Below, piece after piece: positions 27,692 to 36,442 of a stretch of 64,000 nt of DNA (position 1 is its first letter; every line of letters begins with the position of its first letter). This stretch comes from Rhodocyclaceae bacterium. GTDB taxonomy: Bacteria > Pseudomonadota > Gammaproteobacteria > Burkholderiales > Rhodocyclaceae. The notes under the pieces were generated by a model. That model was not told the origin of the DNA. It worked only from the letters and a program-made list of their open reading frames with translations, and did no database searches. Where the stretch lies: contig JAVBYI010000001.1 in NCBI GenBank assembly GCA_030824115.1, forward strand, positions 62,001 to 126,000, in the 5' to 3' direction. A program made the position numbers and the translations under genes.

Positions 27692-28837
27692 GTGTCATCA
27701 ACGTCACCATCAATCTCTTTGCTGCGGTTAAAAGTGGCAACCAATCTGTTCAAGCAGTTGCTACTGAAAGGTCTCCATATCGCGAAAAACCCTCAGGTAT
27801 CAGCTGTGTTTGATGCATTGGCAGTTGCTGGGTGCGAGCAACAACTGTCGGATAAGACTTGGCGATCCTGGTTTTCCCAATCCGCGATCGTCCCAAAGCT
27901 GGATAAGGCGAAGGTATTGGACGCATTCGCTGTCAAGGCCATTCGGGTTCCGGGGCCTCTTGGAGGCCCGTTAGTTCCGTTACCAGGCGGTACATTCAGC
28001 GCATTAATCCACGGGGGCATTGTCCAGGCCTTAACGGCACCCAGCAAGGCGAAGAAGTTACTTCCGATACTTCTGGCAAGAGTCTTGGAATATGAACCGC
28101 TGTCACCAGTCCATCTGCACCTCGACGCAATAGAAATCGGCGCCCTTGCTGAGGGTGTCGGGGATATTCCTTGGATGGTTGTAAAAGCGCTTGGAGCCGA
28201 GCGGATTCTCGACATTCTGGCTGCCCGCTGGCGCCCACGACACGGTACCGTCTATTCTGAGCTCTCGTCAGACATGGCCTTGGAATGGCAAGATGCATCC
28301 GAGGAAGAACGATGCTCGATACGTACATCGTGCGCACGCTTCAAGCCAGACCGGTTTCAGTATTTCATGAATACAGCTCCGATTCCTGATTGGGGCAAGG
28401 TCGGTATTGAGCCGGATATCGCCGGAACGCACATATATAAGGCATTGTTTGCCATTGGTGCCGACTCCAGTTTTCTGGTTGCCGACCGACTTTCGACGTG
28501 GTCGTTAGACCTGGCAACAGCGGCCCTTGCCATGCACGCCTTGGCATGGACTAACCGGTACGAAACATTCGGCACGAGAGTTTCCGAGGAGATGATCTAC
28601 TGGGGAGCGTTCGACTCACTTCTATTCAAAGATAAGGAACCGAGTTTTGATCAATTCGACTTGCTCCCCGCGATGGAAATCAGTTCAGCAGAGTGGAACA
28701 CGGATTCAGATCGTACGTTGCTTCTTGGTCGCCAGGCCTATCATGAAACGCTTGCAGAACTGGGAGCATCGCCCTCGGAAGTGCTAGGCATAGCAATGCG
28801 GGGCGCAAGAGCTCACCCTCTTATATACAGCAACTAG
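27692..28837 (+). CDS. Unknown 381-residue island protein
   Basis: I do not recognise this family. It begins with GTG at 27692, lacks a signal peptide or membrane helices, and is largely helical with a short Gly/Pro-rich segment (RVPGPLGGPLVPLPGG) near residue 90. A Trp/Tyr-rich middle and end (DRFQYFMNTAPIPDWGKVG, EEMIYWGAFDSLLF) suggest a folded enzyme or binding protein. It is the only rightward gene of the cargo, divergent from the XRE pair, and not clearly in an operon. Confidence 0.6.
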   Translation: MSSTSPSISLLRLKVATNLFKQLLLKGLHIAKNPQVSAVFDALAVAGCEQQLSDKTWRSWFSQSAIVPKLDKAKVLDAFAVKAIRVPGPLGGPLVPLPGGTFSALIHGGIVQALTAPSKAKKLLPILLARVLEYEPLSPVHLHLDAIEIGALAEGVGDIPWMVVKALGAERILDILAARWRPRHGTVYSELSSDMALEWQDASEEERCSIRTSCARFKPDRFQYFMNTAPIPDWGKVGIEPDIAGTHIYKALFAIGADSSFLVADRLSTWSLDLATAALAMHALAWTNRYETFGTRVSEEMIYWGAFDSLLFKDKEPSFDQFDLLPAMEISSAEWNTDSDRTLLLGRQAYHETLAELGASPSEVLGIAMRGARAHPLIYSN

Positions 28838-29031
28838 AAAGAATATTAGCTGACTGGTCGGCCATTGCAGCCGTTGGTCTGTCTCGCTCAATCGGGCAAC
28901 TATGCGCTGGTTACCAGTCGTTCAGCATCGAGGGAGCCGGTTTGTCCGTAGTAACCGATACGAACTCTTCTGTGACGTCAAAGGCGCCGGAATCGGTGTC
29001 TATCGGTCGGCGCTCACTCGAGGCTGATAGC

Positions 29032-29286
29032 CTAGCGACGCGCGAGTTCAATTGCGATGTCAACTATCTGCTCGTCCGTCATCTCTGCGTATTGCTTGGT
29101 TCGTCCGAAGCCTGCCGCGCGGAAAAGAAATGTCGACATCTCGCCTTTGGCTCTTAGGACGTCGGCAAGAATGCAGTCGATTTTCGTCAGAGATCGTCCC
29201 GTCTTGGCGCCGGTTTGCAGCGCCAAGACGGGACGTTCTTCTGATGACATGGCGCGATATTGGCGTAACCTCGAGTTCGGTTGCAT
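29032..29286 (-). CDS. Possible small protein (84 aa)
   Basis: The C-terminal half (MSTFLFRAAGFGRTKQYAEMTDEQIVDIAIELARR in two parts: a basic segment and an acidic helix) looks protein-like, but no ribosome-binding site precedes the ATG at 29286 or the one at 29250, and a strong hairpin sits in the coding region. It is 28 bp after the nuclease gene in the same direction. It may be a remnant. The adjoining 28838-29031 shows no gene. Confidence 0.3.
   Translation of the reverse strand: MQPNSRLRQYRAMSSEERPVLALQTGAKTGRSLTKIDCILADVLRAKGEMSTFLFRAAGFGRTKQYAEMTDEQIVDIAIELARR
29195..29235. repeat. Perfect 16-bp inverted repeat with 9-base loop
   Basis: The arms CGTCCCGTCTTGGCGC and GCGCCAAGACGGGACG are exact complements around CGGTTTGCA. 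It lies just past the end of the Ubl/nuclease operon. There is no following T run for leftward transcripts, so it may be a 3'-end stabilising or factor-dependent structure, or a protein-binding site. Confidence 0.8.
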
Positions 29287-29314
29287 AGATCAGTTCAACC
29301 GCGCCATGAGTGCA

Positions 29315-29929
29315 CTAGCGTTCCATGCCGCGCGAGCGGCTAATGTCGTGTGATGGTGCTGGTCTTTCAATTTCACGGCGTAGGTTGAGGGCACGCTGAA
29401 CTTGCGCCAGAGAGACACATTCGACTATTGCATTGTTCTCGCCGACACCTGCCACGAGAGAATAGTCATCCATCATCAGCCCGCCGCCACTCGAACCTGC
29501 AGGAATCTGTTTTAGTGATGTCAGCCTCTTCAGGTATAGCGAGAATGCGGCCTCGCCGGCTCCGCTCGCTAGCATTTCGTCGAAGGTCTTCTGCACTCCG
29601 GAGAAGTAGGTAACGTACTTCAGATCAAGATACATCGATCCTCTCTCGTTCTTGGCTGACTCGCCATAGACGATGTAATGATGTCCGTCAGAGGCGCCGA
29701 GCATTTGACGAGCAGTTTCAAAGTTGGCGAACTTTTCCTTCTCGGAAGCGATTGTGGTCCGATCTCTTTTGAATTCGATAAGAATCCACCTATTCGCTGC
29801 CGCGAAAATTGCGTCTCCGGCTCGTTCATGATCGCCGTCAAGGGGAATCCCGAACGCCATTTTCTTCTTCGCTACGGCATAGGCCACAAATAGGTACTCA
29901 ACTGTTTTTTCCCACCATTTCAGCTTCAT
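29315..29929 (-). CDS. Predicted PD-(D/E)XK-fold nuclease, last gene of the Ubl operon
   Basis: A 204-residue protein with the core of a restriction-endonuclease-like fold: E11 in a first helix, D39 in AGDAIF, then after a hydrophobic strand E52-F-K54 in WILIEFKRD. The order E...D...ExK is the usual active site. The second half is less conserved-looking, with a Gly-rich turn (SSGGGLMMDD). The ATG follows AAGGGAGAAACAA and starts 18 bp after the membrane-protein gene, so it belongs to the E1 operon. Metal-dependent cleavage is inferred. Confidence 0.6.
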   Translation of the reverse strand: MKLKWWEKTVEYLFVAYAVAKKKMAFGIPLDGDHERAGDAIFAAANRWILIEFKRDRTTIASEKEKFANFETARQMLGASDGHHYIVYGESAKNERGSMYLDLKYVTYFSGVQKTFDEMLASGAGEAAFSLYLKRLTSLKQIPAGSSGGGLMMDDYSLVAGVGENNAIVECVSLAQVQRALNLRREIERPAPSHDISRSRGMER

Positions 29930-29947
29930 TTGTTTCTCCCTTAAATA

Positions 29948-30268
29948 TCAACGACCAGCCAGGCGCGAGTATTCTTTGCCAAAACTTCTCATTGCAAGTC
30001 CAACCAGAACGATGAGGATGGCGCCGCTATAGCCCAATTCGGTTTCTGGAACCCACGACGTCGGAAGGGCGGGGTACAGATCAGAGAGATAGAGTGGTGG
30101 CGACGCATGGCTGATCAGACTTCGGAGGCTCTGAACAGAAACAGTCGCTACTCGACCGGCCAGACCAGCGATGATCAAGAATGCGCCAGCCCTAATTAGG
30201 AGGGAGCCCATCGCAATAAGCCTCGTAGGTCTGGAAAGGAAAAAATCGAACATCATTTCGATCATCAT
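29948..30268 (-). CDS. Small two-helix membrane protein in the Ubl operon
   Basis: 106 residues from the ATG at 30268, which has GAAGG in front; a reading from 30319, 4 bp after the E1 stop, is also possible. Two hydrophobic segments (IAMGSLLIRAGAFLIIAGLAG and YSGAILIVLVGLAM) bracket a ~45-residue Pro/Ser/Leu-rich loop, and the C-terminus is basic. No known family recognised. Placement between E1 and the nuclease suggests an accessory or effector role at the membrane. Confidence 0.6.
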   Translation of the reverse strand: MMIEMMFDFFLSRPTRLIAMGSLLIRAGAFLIIAGLAGRVATVSVQSLRSLISHASPPLYLSDLYPALPTSWVPETELGYSGAILIVLVGLAMRSFGKEYSRLAGR

Positions 30269-30323
30269 TGTGCCTTCGTATAGTCGCAAGCCAGTTGGTT
30301 GAACCGAGCGCCAGTTCATCGGA

Positions 30324-31601
30324 TTATGCGCACTCCATGTCGGTCGGGATGCGGAGATTCACGCTTAGGACTTCGTGCGGCTGTACGCCATGCTCCCGGC
30401 GCATCAATTCCGCGACCACCAGCGCCGCCGCGTAGCAGCCAACAAAAGGGGCGCCCACTGCTCGCGTCGACAGGGTTGTCACTCCGCAAAGGCCCTGGCC
30501 GCCGGTTAGAAGCGCCTGGTACGCTGGGGCCGCAAGGTTTGCGTGCCCGACGGGATCATGGGTCCACAGGCGGCTAGCGGCTACGGACCCCGGAAAGGTT
30601 CTGACGCGCAGCGCCCGAAAATCGCGATATCCGTCTCCGAGTCCCGCATCAACAATGAACCGGAAGCCCGCTAACTCACAGCAACGCCTGGCCGCTGCAT
30701 TATCGACACCGAACAGCGCGATGGCTGGATCCTCGGCGGAAACCCGAGTCGTTGCATCAAATCTTCGCTCGATCAGTCGCGTCCTAAATCCGCGCTGCTC
30801 AAGCCATCGCGCGACGGCGCGCGTCTTGAGCTTCCCGACGTCGCTCTGTGATGACAAAACCGAGGTCGAAAGCGTCGACTGTGTAATGACGTCAACATCC
30901 TGAAGCAACAGTTCAGGGGCGTCCTGAGGGGCCATGAATCCGAGGGTCCATGCGTAGGCTTGACCGAGATGGCCGAGGCCTATGAGCCAGGCACCAGCAG
31001 AAGTCATGGTCGGCGCCGCCGGTCCATCGTCCCCTGCCGCAGTCATCGACCACAGCGAGAACGCGACTGAACGATGTCCGGCATACGGGTTATCCCGCCG
31101 CAGTAACGAGAAGGCCTCGCTGATCGCCAATGCTCCGGCCGCCACACAGGCCGGCGGGAAGAGGCTTTCGCAAGCCCCCGCATTGTCGCCACCCAACCCG
31201 AAGCGCCATCCGCATGCCCATGGGCGAATTGCGAGGCTGCATTCGGGGTCGGCCGTGTTGTCGCCTATCATGACGACCGGCCACGCTGCGGCAATATCAG
31301 TTTCTGAGGGCGTTACTCCGGCCCAAGTGCAAAAGTCGGAAAGCCGCTGCCCTTCGAATCCCGGTGCATCGAGAACGATATCCGTGCACCCGATAAAATG
31401 CACATTCCCGATAAAGCTTCTTGCAGCAACGTTAATCGCCGTCAGCGCAATGACCTGTTGTGCGATGCTGCCCCTTACCGACGACCCCAACGCGATCACG
31501 ACGCCGTACGAGGAAAACGTGGAAATCGCGTCGTCTACCGTCGGCGACTGGCCGCTATCGACCAGCACTTTCATTAGGCGATGAAACGCATCAGCTTCCA
31601 T
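30324..31601 (-). CDS. E1-like activating enzyme of a ubiquitin-like system (BilC-like)
   Basis: 425 residues. The C-terminal ThiF/E1 adenylation domain shows the nucleotide motif GLGHLG at 208-213, acidic D235/D237 where E1 enzymes bind Mg-ATP, a following STLSTS and Lys, and a candidate catalytic Cys372 in GLCGVTTLSTR. The first ~190 residues look like a degenerate second Rossmann domain (ALGSSVRGSIAQQV), giving the two-domain E1 layout known from bacterial Ubl operons. ATG at 31601 chosen because it overlaps the JAMM gene by 28 bp. It would adenylate the Ubl C-terminus and pass it to Cys372, then to the E2. Confidence 0.82.
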   Translation of the reverse strand: MEADAFHRLMKVLVDSGQSPTVDDAISTFSSYGVVIALGSSVRGSIAQQVIALTAINVAARSFIGNVHFIGCTDIVLDAPGFEGQRLSDFCTWAGVTPSETDIAAAWPVVMIGDNTADPECSLAIRPWACGWRFGLGGDNAGACESLFPPACVAAGALAISEAFSLLRRDNPYAGHRSVAFSLWSMTAAGDDGPAAPTMTSAGAWLIGLGHLGQAYAWTLGFMAPQDAPELLLQDVDVITQSTLSTSVLSSQSDVGKLKTRAVARWLEQRGFRTRLIERRFDATTRVSAEDPAIALFGVDNAAARRCCELAGFRFIVDAGLGDGYRDFRALRVRTFPGSVAASRLWTHDPVGHANLAAPAYQALLTGGQGLCGVTTLSTRAVGAPFVGCYAAALVVAELMRREHGVQPHEVLSVNLRIPTDMECA

Positions 31602-32095
31602 AGGAACGATTCCTTCTGAAGATGAACCAGGTTTTCGGCATCGTGGCCGAAGAAGTTTTCCCATCGATGATTCCCGAGGTACACGTTGACGCTCACTGAT
31701 CTGGGCTTAACCTGACCTTGGGCAAAGTTGGGAACGATCAATGCCATATGCCCCGCCTTTGCGATCATCGGATTCGTCTGATCGGACGGGCTTTGCCTTG
31801 GGCCTCCAGGATGGGTATGGACGTCGGCTACCACCTCGAGGCCACGATCGGCGCAGACGGCCCATAGGCGAGAAAATGCCTGCGTTGAGAGCGTCACATA
31901 GCCTTTGCTGTATGCGTCGCGGTCCAGTTCGTCGTATGGCACCCATCCCTTTACCTGGCGTACGCCTTCTTGTGCCATGCCGCCAAGAAGAAACGCACCC
32001 GACTCGCGACAGCCGTTTCCGCGTCGCCGCAGGTCGACAATCAGCTGGTTCCACAACCCTCCGGACATCTCAAGACGCGCTGACGACAAGTTCAT
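31574..32095 (-). CDS. JAMM/JAB-family deubiquitinase-like peptidase (BilD-like)
   Basis: A 173-residue JAB/MPN metallopeptidase. E31 ([11 protein letters not shown]), H93-x-H95 (DVHTHPGG), then S102 and D105 give the JAMM zinc site; the spacing HxH-x6-S-x2-D is one residue shorter than the usual x7. Such enzymes remove or mature ubiquitin-like modifiers. It overlaps the E2 gene by 26 bp and the E1 gene by 28 bp. In eukaryotes this fold includes Rpn11; here it probably cleaves Ubl conjugates. Confidence 0.87.
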   Translation of the reverse strand: MNLSSARLEMSGGLWNQLIVDLRRRGNGCRESGAFLLGGMAQEGVRQVKGWVPYDELDRDAYSKGYVTLSTQAFSRLWAVCADRGLEVVADVHTHPGGPRQSPSDQTNPMIAKAGHMALIVPNFAQGQVKPRSVSVNVYLGNHRWENFFGHDAENLVHLQKESFLWKLMRFIA

Positions 32096-32537
32096 GGCTT
32101 TGCAGGATTTCGTAAAGGGCTTCGACGTACTGGATGATTCCGCGTGCCGGATTCCAGATCAGCCAGGGGAACTCGGTACGCCAGTTCGCGTGCCCTTCAA
32201 TGCTGACCCGATCACACGGGATGTAGAGTGCGGAGCCGTTTTGCCAACCCGGGTTAAACACCTGCGAAACTCGCCCACCGCGTGGCCATCGGCTGGCGGG
32301 TAACTGGCCGCTTGCCACGAGGTCCCAAGGCGTGCCTTGTGGCGGCCGCTCCGGGTATCCGGCGCAATCAAAGCGCACGCAGATCCGCCGGCCAACTCGG
32401 TCGGTGATTTCTATGAAGACGTGCGGCCATTGCGACCTCACCATCTCCCAGCGGCCCCCGGCCACGCCCGCGCGGAACCGACCCCGTTCGAGGTCGGCTT
32501 CGAGCGTGGCCAAGCCCACGTTTGTTCTGGCGTCCAT
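32070..32537 (-). CDS. E2-like conjugating enzyme (BilB-like)
   Basis: 155 residues from an ATG that overlaps the Ubl stop (TAATG). The UBC-like fold is suggested by [11 protein letters not shown], the counterpart of the E2 YPxxPP strand, followed by a candidate catalytic Cys108 in ALYIPCDR and then [15 protein letters not shown], the conserved tail of bacterial E2s of this type. A longer reading to 32708 runs over the Ubl gene and is not supported. It would accept the Ubl from E1. Confidence 0.82.
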   Translation of the reverse strand: MDARTNVGLATLEADLERGRFRAGVAGGRWEMVRSQWPHVFIEITDRVGRRICVRFDCAGYPERPPQGTPWDLVASGQLPASRWPRGGRVSQVFNPGWQNGSALYIPCDRVSIEGHANWRTEFPWLIWNPARGIIQYVEALYEILQSHELVVSAS

Positions 32538-33025
32538 TACCCGTTCACCCGCGGCGCCGGAACCAGATCGAAAGCGATCGCGCGTTCGGGGCTCTTCACT
32601 AGAGCCCCAATGTGCGTGTCCAGGTCGGGACGAACGTCTGTGCCGGTGACTTGCAGCATCAGCTCGGCGGCATCGGAGGCGCTGATGGCAAACTCGTGCG
32701 CCGCCCATTGCTTAACGCGCTTCACCGTCGAGCTGGGACGAAACGTGCGATGGATGTCTCGCCCGGCATAGCGAACCGTTACGTCGATGGCCTTCAGCCG
32801 ATGCAGATGGACGCGAAGGCCGTGCGGGACCTGATCGAGGTCTCTTACGGGATCGTCGCTATCGTCATCCTCGAGGTAGAAGAGAAGGTCCTCGATCTCG
32901 ACGTCATCTTTCGACACACGCTTGAGGCACTCGATTCGCAATGCGGCCGCGTTGGCGTGCTCGTCGATTTCGATGAGCTCCACATCGGCAAGCAGTTCGG
33001 ATTGGAGAAATATTTGCTTCGGCAT
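32537..33025 (-). CDS. Two-domain ubiquitin-like modifier (BilA-like)
   Basis: 162 residues forming two beta-grasp-like domains, about 1-78 and 79-162; the second ([12 protein letters not shown]..., then [10 protein letters not shown]) matches the multi-ubiquitin repeat pattern. It ends in VPAPRVNG, a terminal glycine ready for adenylation without trimming. An ISG15-like double domain with E2, JAMM and E1 in one operon is the layout of bacterial Bil antiphage systems, in which the Ubl is attached to phage tail proteins. The gene heads the operon and has an AAAGGA site before its ATG. Confidence 0.82.
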   Translation of the reverse strand: MPKQIFLQSELLADVELIEIDEHANAAALRIECLKRVSKDDVEIEDLLFYLEDDDSDDPVRDLDQVPHGLRVHLHRLKAIDVTVRYAGRDIHRTFRPSSTVKRVKQWAAHEFAISASDAAELMLQVTGTDVRPDLDTHIGALVKSPERAIAFDLVPAPRVNG

Positions 33026-33073
33026 AATTGATGGTCCTTTGTGTGCTGGGCCATCAGCATGGCCCTCACCAAC

Positions 33074-33100
33074 CTAATCGGACCATCTCTGCCAAAGCGG
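33074..33100 (-). promoter_or_regulatory. Candidate sigma-factor-specific promoter of the Ubl operon
   Basis: On the minus strand CCGCTTT is followed, 14 bases on, by GGTCCGATTAG. It matches 20 of 27 positions with the sequence in front of the island's own sigma-factor gene (37886-37912), with no gaps. The end nearest the gene is 49 bp from the Ubl ATG. The shape (a GC-rich upstream box and a CGATTAG-type box) suits an alternative-sigma promoter. Confidence 0.6.
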
Positions 33101-33114
33101 AAAGAAATTTTGAT

Positions 33115-36100
33115 CTACGGCGCCAGTTCCGCCGGAAGCGCCGGACATACATAGTGGTACGCACAGCGGGAGCACGGAAAGCGGTTTGCAGACGGTTCGT
33201 AATCGCCGGCCGAAATCCCGCGGGTCCGAGTGGCAACGACCGAGCGATCAGAGACGTACTCTGGAGCAACAGTAGTTGCGGTTTGCCGCGAGACGTCAAA
33301 GAGCGTTGCCTCAGAAATTGTTTCGTTAAACATCGCAGTGCAGCTCATGAGCTGCCCGAGAAGCTTCTCCATGCGCTTTTGCTGAGTTGCACCGGATAGA
33401 AGCCCTACTACATGAAGATGCAGCCCTCCCTTCACAGGACGAACCAATCCCCATGGAAGCTGGACCCTAAGCCCCGGCGCTTGTACCGTCGGCATCTTGT
33501 AGCTGCCACTCACCTTCTGCATGTACGCGATGCCGTTGCCGTACGCGGTAATGGCCTGGTCCCAAAGCTGAGGATCCGCATCCTTCTCAGGCAAACGAGC
33601 GCCTTTCCATTCTCGACTAAATTCTTGGTCAGCCTCGTGGTACTTGCCACTCTTCGCTATGGCATGCAACGCTCGGTTGACCAGTCCCCTAGCGTGCAGC
33701 GCGGGGTTGGGCGATAGTTCTCTACCAAGTTCCAAGTGATATTGATAAAAGTACTGTCGTGGACAGTGGTCATACGCTCGCAATTCCTCGAAGGTAATTA
33801 CACGATCCGCTTTCACGATCACGGCTCGCTTCGACGGGGCGCGAGACGAACTTGGCGCCGATTGCTTTTGACTTAAACGCCCCGACTCTTGCGCCTTCTG
33901 AAGGGCTGCAACGGGCTGAAAATAGGGCTCAGCGGAGTTCTCGTAAATCTTCAATCGGTCTCTTGCGCGAGAGACGGCGACATACAAGAGATTGTTGTTT
34001 TCCACCTCTGACTCAAATGCAAACGTCTTCTCTGTACCGCCGATGCAGACCGTTGGCAGAAGGTCATTCTCCTGAGACGAACCATCGAAGTGGGCACCGT
34101 TCGCGGCACAGAGATGAACCGAGTCAAACTCCAGCCCCTTACTGCCATGAATCGTCATAACGCGGATGCCGTCTAGCGCGGCGGCTTCCGGTGGTAATTC
34201 CCGATCAACATAGTTTTCGCGCACCTGCTGGCGTAAACGTAAGCGGTGCATGAATCTGGCCAAGGTCGGTCGTCTGCGATCGCCATCGCCGGTACGGGCC
34301 AGCTGGGCAAATTGCCACAATGCAACTCGCCGAAGACCCGCGTCCAGAGAAGCATCTCGTATATCGCCCAGCAGAAATCGTCGCTCAAGAAGTAAATCGC
34401 AAATAAAGCTCCATGGACTGCTATTCCAGGACAGCCCTTTCAACGATTCTCGCAAGAACTGCCGGCCCTGTTCCCCGGCGGGTGAAAGCTTCAAGGACTT
34501 TGAGTTCAACCATCCACCGCGTTGAAGGGAAACGTCGCCGATACTGGCCGCCTTCATAATGCCCAGCACGTCACCAATGGGGATGACCGGTTCGGTCAGT
34601 TGATGGACTCTCAGTAGAGCCCGTGGCACTCGTTCAACGAGTAACTGAATGAGTGCCAGGATATCCTTGATCTCCGGCCTTTCAATCAAATCTCCCAGAT
34701 AGGCTACCGGTACGCCTCGGTCAGTCAGCGCCTTTGCTGCATCGTTGGCAACGGCACCGGCCCGGCAGAGGATTGCTTGTTGCCGGTACGCCGCGCCGTT
34801 GCCAGCTAGCCAACGAGCCTCGCTGGCCACCGAATCCCACATGGATTCCCTACTCGTCGATTTCCATATCGTCGGAACCCCGCCGAATGCACCTCGCATG
34901 CATTCCGGTTGAGCTAGCTTGCCTTCCGGCTCTGACTGCAGCCGGTGATGCGTTCCCGCCGTAATACTGATATCTATGATTTCCTTGGTGCTCCGGCGAT
35001 TCACGGTCAGGTCATACCGCTGGGCATCGGGAAATCGCTGCGAGAAGCAGCGCAGTGCACTTAAGGACGCTCCGCGCCAGTGATAGATCGCCTGCCTCAA
35101 ATCCCCTACCACCCAGAGCGACTTAGCGTTTTCCGATAACTGCGCGACAAGGTCGATCATGACGTTTGTCAGATCCTGGTACTCGTCTACCAGAACATAC
35201 TGGAAGCGGTCAGCCAACTCCGAGTACTTCGCGCGGTCTGCTCGAATTGCTAGCGCCGGCGTGGCAACCAGATCGACAAAATCCACCATGCCAGCCGCCT
35301 TTAGGGCTTCCATGTAGGCATTAACCACCGTCGCCACATCCGAAAATCGAGCCGCCAGTTCGGAATCTTCCGCCGCAAACTCTAAAGCACGGCTCAGATA
35401 GTCCTCCGGCGAAACCATTTCCTCTTTTAGGCGACGAGCAACATCCACAACCGGTGGCAGCCAATCGTACGGATCGTCAGTACGTCTGTAGTGGCGTAAA
35501 GAGGTGCCCGCTAGCGCCCTAGCTGTGAGCGTCAATTGCGTTAGCTTGTCAGCAACGGCAAGGTCAGGTTCCAAACCGAAGTGCTGGTAGTACTTACGCA
35601 AGAACTCAAGTCCAAACGCGTGGAAGGTTCCTGCCCAGATTTCGGACGCACCTGTCACGCCGCTACGCTGTAGTCGATCTACCAGTTCAGCGGCAGCCTT
35701 GTTCGTGAACGTCAAAACGAGGATGTGCCGGGGATTCACGCCATCCACTTCGATCAACTTCTTTACCCTGTGGATTAGCGTCGTTGTCTTGCCGGTTCCG
35801 GGTCCGGCCACAACCTGAACATGCTTTTCTGATGCATCGATCGCCCGCTGCTGGTCCGGGCTTGGTGTAGGAAGTGGGCCACAACCTGGTGGCGTGTAGT
35901 CGGGAAGCAGGACCGCGTCCAACATCTGCTGGCGCACAACCTCAAGCGGAAGTCCCAAGTCGCGGGCCGCTTTTCGCGGGCCAACTCCCTTGAGAAAAAG
36001 CTCGCGTGCCACCGTTCTGGGAAGCAGTAGTTCCCGCGCAAAGACATTCTTCTGCAGTTCGTCGCGTTCTCGTGCTCCATAAGCTTCGACGGTGTACGTG

Positions 36101-36441
36101 GCAACCGACGCTGGGGCGAAATCGGATGACCCAGAGAAGGTCGTTGAAACCGCGACATCCGGATCCAATTCGTGGTGCCCGAGCTCATGGGACGCTAGGT
36201 AGGCTAGCTCATCATCGCCCACGTCCTCGCGTACATAGATGAAGCGATCAGTCCGACGTAGCGTTGCCTTCCCTCCACCGAGGAGCTTGTCTTTCGGATG
36301 AACCTTTTGGATCGCGAGATTGAGCTCATCCTCAACGCGTCCAAGTAGTTCAGCCGCAGGAACCGGGTCGTCTGCCCGGTTCCCTGCGAGTTGCGCTCGA
36401 ACCCGTAACGCCACCTCACGTGCACGGAAGAAAGGATTCAC
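33115..36441 (-). CDS. ImmA/IrrE-like peptidase fused to UvrD-like helicase with Fe-S C-terminus
   Basis: 1108 residues in three parts. Residues ~1-180: ImmA/IrrE metallopeptidase with HELGH at 85-89; the usual EANxFA motif reads QKNVFA, so the third zinc ligand is uncertain. Residues ~195-830: complete SF1A helicase with Walker A (GPGTGKTT, 213-220), VLVDEYQD, GDLRQAIYHWRG, HGSKGLEFDSVHL and LYVAVSRARD. Residues ~880-1108: an AddB/Cas4-like region with Fe-S cysteines C893, C1090, C1093 and C1099, but no recognisable D...ExK nuclease residues between them. It starts 2 bp after the HTH gene and follows the sigma-factor gene in one operon. Confidence 0.82.
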   Translation of the reverse strand: MNPFFRAREVALRVRAQLAGNRADDPVPAAELLGRVEDELNLAIQKVHPKDKLLGGGKATLRRTDRFIYVREDVGDDELAYLASHELGHHELDPDVAVSTTFSGSSDFAPASVATYTVEAYGARERDELQKNVFARELLLPRTVARELFLKGVGPRKAARDLGLPLEVVRQQMLDAVLLPDYTPPGCGPLPTPSPDQQRAIDASEKHVQVVAGPGTGKTTTLIHRVKKLIEVDGVNPRHILVLTFTNKAAAELVDRLQRSGVTGASEIWAGTFHAFGLEFLRKYYQHFGLEPDLAVADKLTQLTLTARALAGTSLRHYRRTDDPYDWLPPVVDVARRLKEEMVSPEDYLSRALEFAAEDSELAARFSDVATVVNAYMEALKAAGMVDFVDLVATPALAIRADRAKYSELADRFQYVLVDEYQDLTNVMIDLVAQLSENAKSLWVVGDLRQAIYHWRGASLSALRCFSQRFPDAQRYDLTVNRRSTKEIIDISITAGTHHRLQSEPEGKLAQPECMRGAFGGVPTIWKSTSRESMWDSVASEARWLAGNGAAYRQQAILCRAGAVANDAAKALTDRGVPVAYLGDLIERPEIKDILALIQLLVERVPRALLRVHQLTEPVIPIGDVLGIMKAASIGDVSLQRGGWLNSKSLKLSPAGEQGRQFLRESLKGLSWNSSPWSFICDLLLERRFLLGDIRDASLDAGLRRVALWQFAQLARTGDGDRRRPTLARFMHRLRLRQQVRENYVDRELPPEAAALDGIRVMTIHGSKGLEFDSVHLCAANGAHFDGSSQENDLLPTVCIGGTEKTFAFESEVENNNLLYVAVSRARDRLKIYENSAEPYFQPVAALQKAQESGRLSQKQSAPSSSRAPSKRAVIVKADRVITFEELRAYDHCPRQYFYQYHLELGRELSPNPALHARGLVNRALHAIAKSGKYHEADQEFSREWKGARLPEKDADPQLWDQAITAYGNGIAYMQKVSGSYKMPTVQAPGLRVQLPWGLVRPVKGGLHLHVVGLLSGATQQKRMEKLLGQLMSCTAMFNETISEATLFDVSRQTATTVAPEYVSDRSVVATRTRGISAGDYEPSANRFPCSRCAYHYVCPALPAELAP

Positions 36442-36442
36442 G

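Noticed and set aside
32538..32708. Extended N-terminus of the E2 protein
   Set aside because: It would overlap the Ubl gene by 170 bp, is Arg/Ser rich like a shadow, and the TAATG overlap gives a better start.
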